47,056 nt of DNA from an uncultured Rhodospirillales bacterium (GCA_903843125.1 CAIMOR010000014.1:1-47056); one strand, 5' to 3'. Counted from the first letter of the stretch, positions 35,899 through 45,776 are shown. Notes: generated by a model from the sequence alone, not told the origin. Numbers and translations are program-made.

Positions 35899-37593
35899 AT
35901 GCGCCTGAAGCTGCCCCGACTGACCCTTTCGATGCGTGTACAGGGGCTTACCGTCCTGTTTACCGTCGCCCTGGTGGCGCTGGTCGGCGTCGCGCTGCGC
36001 CAGCAGGGCCAGGCGATGCTGGCGGACCGCCGCGCTCAGCTGACCGGCATCGTCCAGTTCGCCCGCAGCCTTGCCACCACGCTCCACGCGCAGGAAACCG
36101 CGGGGCTGATGACGCGCGACCAGGCAATGGCCCAGTGGCGCACCCAGTTGCGGGCCATGCGCTACAATGCCAATGACTACATCTTCGTCTATCGCAACGA
36201 CGGCGTGCTGCTGGTCAACGGCGTCGCGCCGGAGACCGAGGGTTCCAACCGGCTGGCGCTGCGCGACCCCACCGGCCGCGACTTCGTGCGCGAAATGCGC
36301 GACCTGGCGCTGCACGGCGGCGGTCATGTCGCCATCCTGTATCAGCGGGACGCGCAGAGCCCGGTGCGGCACAAGCTGAACTACGTCGAAGGCTTCGCGC
36401 CCTGGGGGCTGTTCATCGGCACCGGCGTGTTCATGGACGACCTGGACGCCGCCTACCGTGAAAGCGCGCTGCACCTGGCGCTGCCCGCTGCCGGCGTCGT
36501 GCTGCTCGGCATCCTGGCCGCCCTGCTGGTCGCCCGGTCCATAGCCCGCCCGCTGCGCCGGCTGCAGGCCAGCATGCAGGACATCGCCGCCGGCCGGCTG
36601 GATGACGCGGTGACGGACACCCAACGTGGCGACGAGGTCGGCGCCATGGCCCGCGCCACCGCCGTGTTCCGCGACCAGGCCATCCACGTGCGGGAGATCG
36701 AGGCCCAGTCCGCGGCCGAGCGCCTCCAGGCCGCGGAGCACCAGCGGGCCGCGACGCTGACGCTGGCCGATGACGTGGAACGGACGGTGGGCGCCATTGC
36801 CGGCACCCTGGGCGAAGCTTCCCGTCGCATGGCCGACGCGGCCGAGGCCGCCGCCGGCGCCGCTGCCGAGACCACCAGTCAGGCCAGTGGCGCCACCGAA
36901 GGCGCCGGCCGGGCCAGCCGCAGTGCGCAGACCGTGGCCGCCGCCGCCGAGGAAATGACCGCGACGGTCAACGAGATCTCCCGCCGGGTCGGCGAGAGCG
37001 CGGCGATGTCGGCCGAGGCGTTGGTCAAGGTGCAGGCCACCGACGACACCATCCGCGCCCTGACCGATGGCGCCCGGCGCATCGGCGAGGTGTTGGGGCT
37101 GATCGCCGATATCGCCAGCAAGACGAACCTGCTGGCGCTGAACGCGACGATCGAGGCGGCGCGGGCCGGCGAGCACGGCAAGGGCTTCGCCGTCGTCGCC
37201 AGCGAAGTCAAGGCGCTCGCCGCCCAGACCGCCCGTGCCACCGAGGAGATCGGCGGCCAGATCGACCAGATGCGTGCCGCCACCTCGCGTACCGTCGCGG
37301 CCATCGACGACATCGGCAGCACCACCGCGCGCAGCAGCGAGATCGCCACCGCCATCGCCGCTGCCGTTGAGCAGCAGGCCGCGGCGACGCGCGAGATCGC
37401 CTCGGCCGCGCTGGATGGCGCCCGGGGCACCGACGCCGTGTCCGGCACCATCGGCGCGGTGGATGCCGCCGCCGGTCGCGCCGGCGACGCGGCCCAGGGC
37501 ATGCGGGGCGCGGCAGCCGAGGTGGCGCGGCAAGGCCAGGCGCTGCGCCAGGCGATCGGCACGCTGACCCAGCAACTGCGCGCCGCTGCCTGA
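35899..37593 (+). CDS. Methyl-accepting chemotaxis protein with single Cache sensor
   Basis: A 564-residue transmembrane receptor. TM1 is about residues 13-35. The periplasmic sCache domain (about 40-185) has [21 protein letters not shown]2 is near 195-215 and a HAMP domain begins [23 protein letters not shown]. The signalling region has the hairpin tip [26 protein letters not shown], shown in part, with [14 protein letters not shown] after it. It ends RAAA, so there is no CheR-tethering pentapeptide. The start codon has no clear Shine-Dalgarno, and a small hairpin (35871-35890) ends eight bases before it. No che genes lie nearby. Confidence 0.92.
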   Translation: MRLKLPRLTLSMRVQGLTVLFTVALVALVGVALRQQGQAMLADRRAQLTGIVQFARSLATTLHAQETAGLMTRDQAMAQWRTQLRAMRYNANDYIFVYRNDGVLLVNGVAPETEGSNRLALRDPTGRDFVREMRDLALHGGGHVAILYQRDAQSPVRHKLNYVEGFAPWGLFIGTGVFMDDLDAAYRESALHLALPAAGVVLLGILAALLVARSIARPLRRLQASMQDIAAGRLDDAVTDTQRGDEVGAMARATAVFRDQAIHVREIEAQSAAERLQAAEHQRAATLTLADDVERTVGAIAGTLGEASRRMADAAEAAAGAAAETTSQASGATEGAGRASRSAQTVAAAAEEMTATVNEISRRVGESAAMSAEALVKVQATDDTIRALTDGARRIGEVLGLIADIASKTNLLALNATIEAARAGEHGKGFAVVASEVKALAAQTARATEEIGGQIDQMRAATSRTVAAIDDIGSTTARSSEIATAIAAAVEQQAAATREIASAALDGARGTDAVSGTIGAVDAAAGRAGDAAQGMRGAAAEVARQGQALRQAIGTLTQQLRAAA

Positions 37594-37648
37594 CCGCGGA
37601 ACCGCCCGCTGCCCCGGCCGTTCGCGACCGCGGCAGCGGAGGTTCGGC

Positions 37649-38692
37649 ATGACCGGTTTCGACATTACCGCCGAGGCACGGCGGCGCCTCGTTCTCGGTG
37701 GCGCGCTGATCGCCTCGGCCGCCATCGCCGGCGCCGCCAGGGCGCATGACCGCACCGACACCGACCCACGGGTGCTCGACGGCAACCCGATGCCGGAGCC
37801 GCCGGCGGATAAGTCCGCCGGTCCTGTCCGCCCTGGCCGCGGCAGCGCCCTGGCCGGCAAGCTGGCGCTGGTCACCGGCGCCGCGCGCGGCATCGGTCGG
37901 GCCATTGCGGTGGAATTCGCCGCCAACGGCGCGGACGTGGTCTGCCTCGATATCTGCGGCCCGGTCAGCCCCGCGAGCAATGCCCGCCCCGCGACGCCGG
38001 CGGAGCTGGACGAAACCGTCAGCCAGGTCCGCGGCTACGGCCGCCGGGCCGAAGGTGTCCATGCCGACATCCGCGACATCACCCAGCTTCGTTCCACCGC
38101 CGGCATCATCGAGCGCGATGTCGGTCCGCTCGACATCGTCGTCGCCAATGCCGCGATCCAGCGCTGGAAGCCACTGTTGGAAATGGAGGACAGCGACTGG
38201 CGCGACGTGATCGACAACAACCTGAACGGCACCGCCAATACGGTGCGCGTCTTCGCGCCGGGCATGGTGGCACGCAAGCGTGGTCGCTTCATCCTGCTGT
38301 CCTCGATGCAGGGCAAGCACGGCACGAGGAACGCCGCCAGCTACAGCGCCAGCAAATGGGGCATCCTCGGGCTGATGAAATCCGCAGCGATGGAACTCGG
38401 CGAGCACAACATCACCGTCAATGCCCTGATCCCCGGTCTGGTGGACACGCCGCTGACCCGCTACGAGACGCGCCTGCGCAACAGCATGGCGGAGCAGGGC
38501 GTCACGCCGCCCGCCCACCCGACCCCGCAGGAGGCCTGGGACAACCGGGCGCCAACCGTCCCGCTGAAGGTCGGCTGGTTGCAGCCGGACGACGTCTCGC
38601 CGGCCGCCGTTTTCCTGGCCAGCGACGCCGCCGCCATGGTCACCGGCGCGGAATACGAGGTGACCGGCGGCGACAGCGCCAAGGATATCTGA
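37649..38692 (+). CDS. Short-chain dehydrogenase with a Tat-like signal peptide
   Basis: A 347-residue SDR. The first 32 residues look like a Tat signal: ARRRLVLGG, a hydrophobic stretch, then ARA before HDRTD. A Pro-rich linker leads to the SDR domain (about 68-347), with TGAARGIG, ANAAIQRW, catalytic Ser in LLSSMQGKHG and YSASK. The fold resembles carveol/mycofactocin-type dehydrogenases. Export of an NAD-dependent enzyme would require folding with its cofactor first, which Tat allows; whether it is exported is inference. GGAGG lies seven bases before ATG 37649. Confidence 0.87.
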   Translation: MTGFDITAEARRRLVLGGALIASAAIAGAARAHDRTDTDPRVLDGNPMPEPPADKSAGPVRPGRGSALAGKLALVTGAARGIGRAIAVEFAANGADVVCLDICGPVSPASNARPATPAELDETVSQVRGYGRRAEGVHADIRDITQLRSTAGIIERDVGPLDIVVANAAIQRWKPLLEMEDSDWRDVIDNNLNGTANTVRVFAPGMVARKRGRFILLSSMQGKHGTRNAASYSASKWGILGLMKSAAMELGEHNITVNALIPGLVDTPLTRYETRLRNSMAEQGVTPPAHPTPQEAWDNRAPTVPLKVGWLQPDDVSPAAVFLASDAAAMVTGAEYEVTGGDSAKDI

Positions 38693-38709
38693 GGCAGCCG
38701 GCGCTGCCG

Positions 38710-39855
38710 CTAACGCCCCGCCACAGGGACCCGGCCCTGGCTGAAGGCATCCCGCAGCCGCTGCGCGGCGATCCGCTGGGCCTCGGCCGCCTCCGGCACC
38801 ACCGCCGCGGTGCCGAAGAACTCATGCACCATCCCCGGCCAGGTCCGCTGCATCGCCGGCACCCCGGCCGCCTGCAGCTTGCGCGAGAGCAACTCGCCAT
38901 CTGAGCGCAGCGGGTCGATGCCGGCATTGATGATGGTGGCCGGCGGCAGGCCGCGCAGGTTGGCCTTCTCCACCACGTTCAGCCGTGGGTCTTCCAGGTC
39001 GAGCGGCGAGTTGGTCAACTTGTCGACGAACCACAGCACGTCGTCGCGCCCCAGCGGCACGGCGGCGGTGTTTTCCAAATAGGACGCGGTGCGCGTATCG
39101 GTGCCCGCGACCGGATAGACCAGCAGCATGTGCACCGGCCGGGGCAGCCGCTGGTCGCGCGCGCCCATCGCCACCGATATTGCCAGGTTGCCGCCGGCGC
39201 TCTCGCCGGCAACGGCCACGCGATTGCGGTCGGCACCCATCTGCTCGGCATGGCCGATGGCCCAGGACCAGGCGAACAGCGCGTCGTCGTGCGCCGCCGG
39301 GAACTTATGCTCCGGTGCCTGCCGATAATGTGCCGAGAGCACCACCGCGCCGGTCTGCGCCGCCAGCGCCCGCGCCGAGGCGTCGTAGGTATCCAGGTCC
39401 GCGATGACCCAACCGCCGCCATGGAAATAGACGATCAGCGGCGCCCGCCCGCCGCTGCCGTCCGGCGCCGGCGCATAGATGCGCGCGGCAATGGCACCGG
39501 CGGGGCCGGGGATGCTGATATCCCGCACCGAGGCGAGCGGCTGCGGCGTTTGGTCCATGCCGCGCTGCTGCTGCACCCGGCGCACCGCATCGGCCATGCT
39601 GGGCTGGCGGCGCGCCTGCTCCACGGTCAGCGTGGCGACCGGTTTGGCGCCAAGGTCGATATAGGCCTGCACCACCTGGCCCATGGGGTGCGCCGCCGAC
39701 TGCGCCGTCTGCCGCGCCGCGCCGGACCCGCCCAGGGCCTGCTGGCCGGCCACCGTGCCGGTGCCGGACAGGTCCATGGTGGTGGTGGAGCAACCGCCGA
39801 GGGCCAGCGCCCCCAGCACCGTGGCGCGACGCGAGAGAAGCGGGCGTGCAATCAT
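38710..39855 (-). CDS. Lipoprotein alpha/beta hydrolase, hormone-sensitive-lipase family esterase
   Basis: A 381-residue esterase. Its N-terminus has a lipobox (ALALGGCS), so it is probably anchored to a membrane in the periplasm. The HSL hallmarks are HGGGW (oxyanion hole) and GESAGGN (nucleophile Ser), with the Asp in AGIDPLRSDGELL and the His in GMVHEFFG. A low-complexity region (about 25-70) links lipid anchor and domain. ATG 39855 has GGAAGG upstream. It ends 17 bases from the convergent SDR stop. Confidence 0.9.
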   Translation of the reverse strand: MIARPLLSRRATVLGALALGGCSTTTMDLSGTGTVAGQQALGGSGAARQTAQSAAHPMGQVVQAYIDLGAKPVATLTVEQARRQPSMADAVRRVQQQRGMDQTPQPLASVRDISIPGPAGAIAARIYAPAPDGSGGRAPLIVYFHGGGWVIADLDTYDASARALAAQTGAVVLSAHYRQAPEHKFPAAHDDALFAWSWAIGHAEQMGADRNRVAVAGESAGGNLAISVAMGARDQRLPRPVHMLLVYPVAGTDTRTASYLENTAAVPLGRDDVLWFVDKLTNSPLDLEDPRLNVVEKANLRGLPPATIINAGIDPLRSDGELLSRKLQAAGVPAMQRTWPGMVHEFFGTAAVVPEAAEAQRIAAQRLRDAFSQGRVPVAGR

Positions 39856-39938
39856 TTTTCTGCCTTCCGTGACCTGCTGCGGCCGAACGCCGGCGGGCCG
39901 GGCTTGTTCCCAGCGCCAGCGGGCGCATCTTCCCCGGC

Positions 39939-40751
39939 ATGAACCTGCCCTTCCTGTCCCGCGCGCCACGCGTCGCCGTGGTGCGGCTGCACGGCGCCAT
40001 CATGGCCAGCGCCACCCCCGCTTCCGGCCAGGCGCTGAACCTGGTCAGCCTGGCGCCCGTGCTGGCCCGTGCCTTCAGCCTGCGTCGGGCGCGCGCCGTC
40101 TTCCTGGTCATCAACTCGCCCGGCGGGTCGCCGGTGCAGTCCAGCCTGATCGCGCAGCGCATCCGCGCCCTGGCCGAGGAAAAGAAGCTGCCGGTGACGG
40201 CCTTCGTCGAGGATGCGGCGGCCTCGGGCGGCTATTGGCTGGCCTGCGCGGCGGACGAGATCATTGCCGACCCCGGCAGCATCCTCGGCTCCATCGGTGT
40301 CATCGCCCAGGGCTTCGGGCTGGGCGGCGCCATGGCCAAGCTGGGGGTGGAGCGCCGGCTGCGAACCGCCGGCACCGAGAAGAGCTTCTGGGACCCCTTC
40401 GGCCCCGAACGCCCGGCCGACCTGGAGCGGCTGGACGCGCTGCTGGCCGAATTGCACGCCGAGTTTCGTGGCTGGGTGGCCGAGCGCCGCGGCGCCAGGC
40501 TGAAGGCGCCGGCCGAGGAACTGTTCAGCGGCCGCTTCTGGGCCGGTCGTCGCGCCGTGGAGTTGGGCCTGGCCGATGGCCTGGGCGAGGTCCGCAGCGA
40601 GGCGCGGCGCCGATTCGGCCCCAAGGTGCAGCTGGTGGCGTTCGGCGGTCGCCGCCGCGGGTTGCTCTCCCGCCTGCTGCCGGGATTCTCGGCGGAAGCC
40701 CTGCTGGCATTGGCGGAGGAACGTGCCCTGTGGGGCAGGCTTGGGCTTTGA
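39939..40751 (+). CDS. S49-family serine peptidase (SppA/SohB-like)
   Basis: A 270-residue ClpP-fold peptidase that in the family cleaves signal-peptide remnants or membrane proteins. Ser96 (AAASGGYWLA) and Lys148 (GTEKSFWDPF) give the Ser-Lys dyad. The INSPGGSP strand and LGSIGVIAQGFG are family features. The N-terminus has only a weak hydrophobic segment, so it is a single-domain, perhaps soluble, form. It diverges from the esterase gene with an 83-base gap. Confidence 0.9.
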   Translation: MNLPFLSRAPRVAVVRLHGAIMASATPASGQALNLVSLAPVLARAFSLRRARAVFLVINSPGGSPVQSSLIAQRIRALAEEKKLPVTAFVEDAAASGGYWLACAADEIIADPGSILGSIGVIAQGFGLGGAMAKLGVERRLRTAGTEKSFWDPFGPERPADLERLDALLAELHAEFRGWVAERRGARLKAPAEELFSGRFWAGRRAVELGLADGLGEVRSEARRRFGPKVQLVAFGGRRRGLLSRLLPGFSAEALLALAEERALWGRLGL

Positions 40752-40781
40752 TTTGATACCGCTGGCCTTGCGCGGCCGCGG

Positions 40782-41168
40782 CTACGCCGGCGTCGATCCG
40801 GTGTCGACCAGCCTGAACCTCGCCGCCGAGACCGCATCGTCGCGCAGCGTGGTGGCGATCAGGTCTGCCGCCGCGGGCGTTTCCGCCAGCGCCAGCACGC
40901 GTTCGAACCAGGGGCACTGGCCGCGGATCCGCGCCAGGAACAGCCGGTCCAGGGCCTCCGCCACCGGGCCGCGGCCCTGGCAACAGGCGCAGGCCACCGC
41001 ATGCGGCAGGCTTGCCACAAACCGGGCCGCCGCCGCCGCGCCCGCTGGGGCGGCCAACCCAGCCTCCACCAGCATTGCGGCCGCCGGCCCCTGCGCCAGC
41101 GCAGCCGCCAGCGCGGCAGGGTCTGCAAACAGCGTCAGCGGGGTGCGGGCGTCGAGGTTCCAAGCCAT
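40782..41168 (-). CDS. Hypothetical protein with CxC-x-C cluster, next to methionine regulator
   Basis: A 128-residue protein I cannot assign. It has an Ala-rich helical N-terminal half. A conserved-looking segment ACACCQGRGPVAEALDRLFL follows, with three cysteines in four residues region, then RGQCPWFERVLAL. Metal binding is plausible. It diverges from the ArsR-methyltransferase gene across a 42-base gap filled by the dyad operator, so it is probably under the same control. It converges with the S49 peptidase, 30 bases apart. Confidence 0.7.
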   Translation of the reverse strand: MAWNLDARTPLTLFADPAALAAALAQGPAAAMLVEAGLAAPAGAAAAARFVASLPHAVACACCQGRGPVAEALDRLFLARIRGQCPWFERVLALAETPAAADLIATTLRDDAVSAARFRLVDTGSTPA

Positions 41169-41176
41169 ACCAGCTA

Positions 41177-41198
41177 GACATAAGGATATATTTATGTC
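41177..41198. promoter_or_regulatory. Dyad operator of the ArsR-type methionine regulator
   Basis: GACATAA (41177-41183) and TTATGTC (41192-41198) form a perfect 7-bp inverted repeat around GGATATAT, whose central ATAT is itself symmetric. The 22-base site fills the gap between two divergent starts. ArsR proteins bind such AT-rich dyads, and proteobacterial SahR sites in front of methionine-cycle genes have this shape. AT-richness stands out against the surrounding sequence. Confidence 0.75.
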
Positions 41199-41210
41199 AC
41201 TTGCAAGGCC

Positions 41211-42164
41211 ATGGAACACCTGCTGGCCCAACTGCGCGCTGCTGCCGAGCCGACCCGGCTGCGGCTGCTTGCGCTGTGCGCCCGCGGCGCCTTCTGCGTC
41301 ACCGACCTCTGCGACGTGCTGGGCCAGAGCCAGCCGCGGCTGTCCCGCCACCTGAAGCTGCTGGTCGAGGCCGGCTTGCTCGCCCGACTGCCGGAGGGCG
41401 TCAACGTATTCTTCCAGGTGCCGGCCGGGGCCGACCTGGTCCACACCCTGCTGGCCCGCCTGCCGGAGGATGACCAGACCCTGGCCGCCGATCGCCGCCA
41501 AGCCGTACGCCTGGCGGCCGAGCGCGCCCGCGAGGCCAGCGCCGCCTTCCGCCGCGATGGCGCCGACTGGGACGAGCTGCGCGCCCTCGGCCTGCCCGCC
41601 GCCGAGATCGAGCAGGCGCTGGTGGCGCTGCTGCCGGCGCGCATTCCGGCGCTGCTGGATATCGGCACCGGCACCGGCCGCCTGCTGGAGTTGGTGGCGC
41701 CACGTACCGCACGCGCCCTGGGCGTGGATGCCAGCCGTGACATGCTGCACCTGGCCCGCGCCCGCCTGGCCGAACGCGGCCTGGCCGCCCGCTGCGCGGT
41801 GCGCCAGGCCGACATGTACCGCCTGCCGCTGCCGGATGCCGACTTCGACGTGGTCGCCATGCAGATGGTGCTGCACTACGCCGAGGACCCCGGTGCGGCG
41901 ATTGCGGAAGCCGCGCGCGTGCTGCGTCCCGATGGCCTGCTGCTGATCGCCGACCTCGGCCCGCACCAGCGCGCCGAGCTGCTGGCGAAGAACGCGCATC
42001 GCTGGCCCGGCTTCGACGATGCCGCCATCGCCGGCTGGCTCGGGGCCGCCGGCTGCGCCGCGCTGGCGCCGGTCTCGGTGGCCGGCCCTATCGAGGTGCG
42101 GCTGTGGCCGGCGCGCCGCATTCCCGGCATGGCGACCTCGGCCGTGCCAGCCCTGACCTTCTGA
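41211..42164 (+). CDS. ArsR-family HTH fused to SAM-dependent methyltransferase domain (SahR-like regulator)
   Basis: A 317-residue fusion. Residues about 1-75 form an ArsR winged helix (EPTRLRLLALCARGAFCVTDLC, SQPRLSRHLKLLVEAGLL). Residues about 145-260 are a class I methyltransferase with motif I LLDIGTGTGRLLEL (149-161). In this architecture the C-terminal domain is thought to sense AdoMet or S-adenosylhomocysteine. It lies 17 bases before metH on the same strand, so it controls its own operon through the dyad at 41177-41198. Whether it methylates anything is unknown. Confidence 0.88.
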   Translation: MEHLLAQLRAAAEPTRLRLLALCARGAFCVTDLCDVLGQSQPRLSRHLKLLVEAGLLARLPEGVNVFFQVPAGADLVHTLLARLPEDDQTLAADRRQAVRLAAERAREASAAFRRDGADWDELRALGLPAAEIEQALVALLPARIPALLDIGTGTGRLLELVAPRTARALGVDASRDMLHLARARLAERGLAARCAVRQADMYRLPLPDADFDVVAMQMVLHYAEDPGAAIAEAARVLRPDGLLLIADLGPHQRAELLAKNAHRWPGFDDAAIAGWLGAAGCAALAPVSVAGPIEVRLWPARRIPGMATSAVPALTF

Positions 42165-42181
42165 TCGAGACGGAATATCCC

Positions 42182-45100
42182 ATGTCCCGCCCCCATCTGC
42201 TCGACGCCCTGCGTGACCGCGTACTGCTGTGCGATGGCGGCATGGGCAGCCGCGTCCAGGCGCTGACGCTTGACATTGAGAAGGACTACTGGGGCCGCGA
42301 GAACTGCACCGACGTGCTGGTATTGTCCCGCCCCGACCTGGTGCGCGAAATTCACCGCGGCTACTACGAAGCCGGCAGCGACATGGTGCTGACCAACACG
42401 TTCGGCGGTTCGCCGGTGACGCTGGGCGAGTTCGAGCTCAGTGACCGCGCCTTCGAGATCAACAAGAACGCGGTCGAACTGGCACGCGAGGCGGCGGAGA
42501 GCTTCGCCGATGGCCGTGACCGCTGGGTAATCGGCGATATCGGCCCCGGCACAAAGCTGCCCAGCCTTGGCCACATCACTTACGACGCCTTGGAAGCGGC
42601 ACTCACGGAACAATGCCGCGGCCTGATCGCCGGTGGCGCCGACGCGCTGCTGACCGAGACCAACCAGGACACGCTGTTCATCAAGGCGGCGGTCAATGCC
42701 GCGAAGGCGGCGCGCAAGGCGGCCAACAGCGATATCCCGATCTTCGTGCAGGTGACCGTGGAGACGACCGGCACGCTGCTGGTCGGCCCCGACATTGCCG
42801 CCGCCGCCACGGTGGTGCAGGCGCTTGACGTGCCGCTGATCGGCCTGAACTGCGCCACCGGCCCGCAGGAAATGGCCGAGCACGTGAAGTGGCTTTCCCA
42901 GAACTGGCCCGGCCTGCTGAGCGTGCAGCCCAATGCCGGCCTGCCGGAGTTGGTGGACGGCCAGACGCACTATCCGCTGGGCGCGGCTGAGATGGCCAGC
43001 TGGATGGAACGCTTCGTGCTGGAGGACGGCTTCAACCTCATCGGCGGCTGCTGCGGCACTTCCATCCCGCATATCCAGGGGCTGGACGCCATGCTGCGCA
43101 AGGTAGGTGGCGGCTTCCGCCCCACGCCGGCGGCCCGCAAGCACTACTGGGTGCCGAGCGTCGCCAGCCTGTATGGCGCGGTCAGCCTGCGGCAGGAGAA
43201 CGCCTACTTCTCCATCGGCGAACGCTGCAACGCCAATGGCAGCAAGGCGTGGCGCGAACGCCAGGCGGCGCATGACTGGGATGGCTGCGTCGCCATCGGC
43301 CGCGAACAGGTGGCCGAGGCCAGCAACAGCCTGGACATCTGCACCGCCTTCGTCGGCCGCGACGAGATGGCGGAGATGAGCGAGGTGATCACCCGATTCA
43401 CCTCCAGCGTGAACGCGCCCTTGGTGATCGACTCTACGGAAACGCCGGTGATCGAGGCCGCGCTGAAGCTGCATGGCGGCAAGCCGATCATCAACAGCAT
43501 CAACTTCGAGGACGGCGAGCAGGCCGCGATCGACCGGCTGATCCTCGCCAAGAAGTTCGGCGCCTGCGTCATCGCGCTGACCATCGACGAGGTCGGCATG
43601 GCGAAGACCCCGGACGACAAGCTGCGCATTGCCCGTCGCCTGGTCGAGTTCGCCTGCACCAAATACGGGTTGCCGCAGAGCGACCTGATGATCGACCCGC
43701 TGACCTTCACCATTGCCACCGGCAACGAGGACGACCGCAAGCTGGGCCAGTGGACGCTGGAGGGCATCCGCATGATCCGGGAGGAGTTCCCGGATATCCA
43801 GATCATCCTCGGCCTGTCCAACATCAGCTTCGGCCTGAACCCTGCGGCGCGGCACGTGCTGAACAGCGTGTTCCTGGACCATGCGGTGAAGGCCGGCATG
43901 ACCGGCGCCATCGTGCACGTCTCCAAGATCAAGCCGCTGCACCTGATCCCGCCCGAGGAAGTGCAGGTGGCGGAGGACCTGATCTTCGACCGTCGCCGCG
44001 AGGGGTACGATCCGCTGCAGAAGGTGCTCGAGATTTTCTCGGGCCGGAAGGTGGCGGACAACGTCAAGAAGGTACGGGCCGAGACGGTCGAGGGCCGGCT
44101 GAAGGACCGCATCGTCGACGGTGACCGCAAGGGGCTGGGTGAGGAGCTGCAGGCCGCGCTGGACCAGGGCAATACGCCGCTCTCCATCATCAACGACGTG
44201 CTGCTGGACGGCATGAAGGTGGTGGGCGAGCTGTTCGGCGCCGGCAAGATGCAGCTGCCCTTCGTGCTGCAATCGGCGGAGACGATGAAGGCCGCCGTCG
44301 CCTACCTGGAACCCTTCATGGAGAAGATCGAGGGCCAGGAGAAGGGCACCATCGTGCTGGCCACGGTGAAGGGCGACGTGCACGACATCGGCAAGAACCT
44401 GGTCGACATCATCCTGACCAATAACGGCTATCGCGTCGTCAACCTGGGCATCAAGGTGCCGCTGGCCGACATGGTTGCGGCGGTGAAGACCCATAAGGCG
44501 CATGCCATCGGCATGTCCGGCCTGCTGGTGAAGTCCACCGTGGTGATGCGCGAGAACCTGGAGGAGATGCATCGCCAGGGGCTTGAGGTGCCGGTGCTGC
44601 TGGGCGGCGCCGCGCTGACCCGCAACTACGTCGAGGACGACTGCGTCCGCGCCTATGCCGGCGGCGAGACGCGCGGCCGCGTCGCCTATGCACGGGACGC
44701 CTTCGACGGCCTGCACCTGATGGACAAGGTCACCGGCAACGGCTTCGACGACTACCTGGCGGCCCTGCAAAAAAAGCGCGTCGGCAAGGCGCGGAACGAG
44801 AGCCGCACGCTCGGCCAGGCCGACCCTCGCGGTTTTGCGCCGGTCGATATCGGCTACGCCCAGTCCCGCCGCCGCAAGCTGAATGCGGGCACCGAGACGC
44901 CCACGCCACCGTTCTGGGGCGCCCGTGTGCTGGAGAGCGTGCCGAAGGCGATCATTCCCTTCATCAACGAACGCAGCCTGTACCAATTCCAATGGGGCTT
45001 CCGGAAGCAGGGCAAGTCGCTGGAGGATTTCCTCGGCTGGGCCAAGCAGGAGCTGCGCCCGGTGCTGAAGCGCATGCTGGCGCTGACCGATGAGCAGGAC

Positions 45101-45679
45101 ATCCTGAAGCCGCAGGCGATCTATGGCTATTGGAAGTGCGCGGGCCAGGGCAACGACCTGGTGCTGTTCCACGAGGACGGCGCCGAGGCGCTGCGCTTCA
45201 CCCTGCCGCGCCAGCCGAAGCAGGATGGCGAATGCATCGCCGACTTCGTGACCGATATCGAGGACGGCCGCGACGTCATCGGCCTGCAGGTCGTCACCGT
45301 CGGCCAGAAGGCCAGCGACATCGCCCGCACCTGGTTCGAGGATGACCGCTACCAGGACTACCTCTACCTGCACGGCCTCAGCGTGGAGATGGCCGAGGCG
45401 ATGGCGGAATACACCCACAAGCGCATCCGCGCCGAGCTCGGCTTCGCCGGCGAGGATGACCGCGACATGGACAAGATGCTGCAGCAGGGCTACCGCGGCG
45501 GACGCTACAGCTTCGGCTATCCCGCCTGCCCGCGGCTGGAGGACCAGGTGCCGCTGCTGCGTCTGCTCGGCGCGGACCGCATCGGCGTATCCATCTCGGA
45601 TGAGTGGCAGCTGCACCCGGAACAGTCGACCAGCGCCATCGTGCTGCACCATCCGAAGGCGAAGTATTTCAGCGTGTAA
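42182..45679 (+). CDS. metH: Cobalamin-dependent methionine synthase
   Basis: A 1165-residue modular enzyme that transfers methyl from methyltetrahydrofolate via cobalamin to homocysteine. The homocysteine domain has zinc ligands Cys224 (GLNCATGP) and Cys290-Cys291 (GGCCGTS). The folate domain (about 340-610) has NAYFSIGERCNANGSKAW-like start and IDSTE. The B12 domain has His734 (DVHDIGKN), the cobalt ligand. The C-terminal AdoMet reactivation domain contains RGGRYSFGYPACP. All four modules are intact in one chain. It follows the ArsR-methyltransferase gene by 17 bases and is probably induced through it. No cobalamin or SAM riboswitch was seen. Confidence 0.96.
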   Translation: MSRPHLLDALRDRVLLCDGGMGSRVQALTLDIEKDYWGRENCTDVLVLSRPDLVREIHRGYYEAGSDMVLTNTFGGSPVTLGEFELSDRAFEINKNAVELAREAAESFADGRDRWVIGDIGPGTKLPSLGHITYDALEAALTEQCRGLIAGGADALLTETNQDTLFIKAAVNAAKAARKAANSDIPIFVQVTVETTGTLLVGPDIAAAATVVQALDVPLIGLNCATGPQEMAEHVKWLSQNWPGLLSVQPNAGLPELVDGQTHYPLGAAEMASWMERFVLEDGFNLIGGCCGTSIPHIQGLDAMLRKVGGGFRPTPAARKHYWVPSVASLYGAVSLRQENAYFSIGERCNANGSKAWRERQAAHDWDGCVAIGREQVAEASNSLDICTAFVGRDEMAEMSEVITRFTSSVNAPLVIDSTETPVIEAALKLHGGKPIINSINFEDGEQAAIDRLILAKKFGACVIALTIDEVGMAKTPDDKLRIARRLVEFACTKYGLPQSDLMIDPLTFTIATGNEDDRKLGQWTLEGIRMIREEFPDIQIILGLSNISFGLNPAARHVLNSVFLDHAVKAGMTGAIVHVSKIKPLHLIPPEEVQVAEDLIFDRRREGYDPLQKVLEIFSGRKVADNVKKVRAETVEGRLKDRIVDGDRKGLGEELQAALDQGNTPLSIINDVLLDGMKVVGELFGAGKMQLPFVLQSAETMKAAVAYLEPFMEKIEGQEKGTIVLATVKGDVHDIGKNLVDIILTNNGYRVVNLGIKVPLADMVAAVKTHKAHAIGMSGLLVKSTVVMRENLEEMHRQGLEVPVLLGGAALTRNYVEDDCVRAYAGGETRGRVAYARDAFDGLHLMDKVTGNGFDDYLAALQKKRVGKARNESRTLGQADPRGFAPVDIGYAQSRRRKLNAGTETPTPPFWGARVLESVPKAIIPFINERSLYQFQWGFRKQGKSLEDFLGWAKQELRPVLKRMLALTDEQDILKPQAIYGYWKCAGQGNDLVLFHEDGAEALRFTLPRQPKQDGECIADFVTDIEDGRDVIGLQVVTVGQKASDIARTWFEDDRYQDYLYLHGLSVEMAEAMAEYTHKRIRAELGFAGEDDRDMDKMLQQGYRGGRYSFGYPACPRLEDQVPLLRLLGADRIGVSISDEWQLHPEQSTSAIVLHHPKAKYFSV

Positions 45680-45776
45680 GGGAAGGGGTTGCGGGGCCAC
45701 CCCGGATACGGGCATGAACCTGCCCCAACCGGAGCCCAGGCCACTCCATGGACCCCCTCGGCATGACCCCGCCGGC

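Noticed and set aside
42165-42181. Cobalamin or SAM riboswitch before metH
   Set aside because: There are only 17 bases between the regulator gene and metH, and nothing resembling these aptamers lies upstream of the regulator; control is better explained by the dyad operator.
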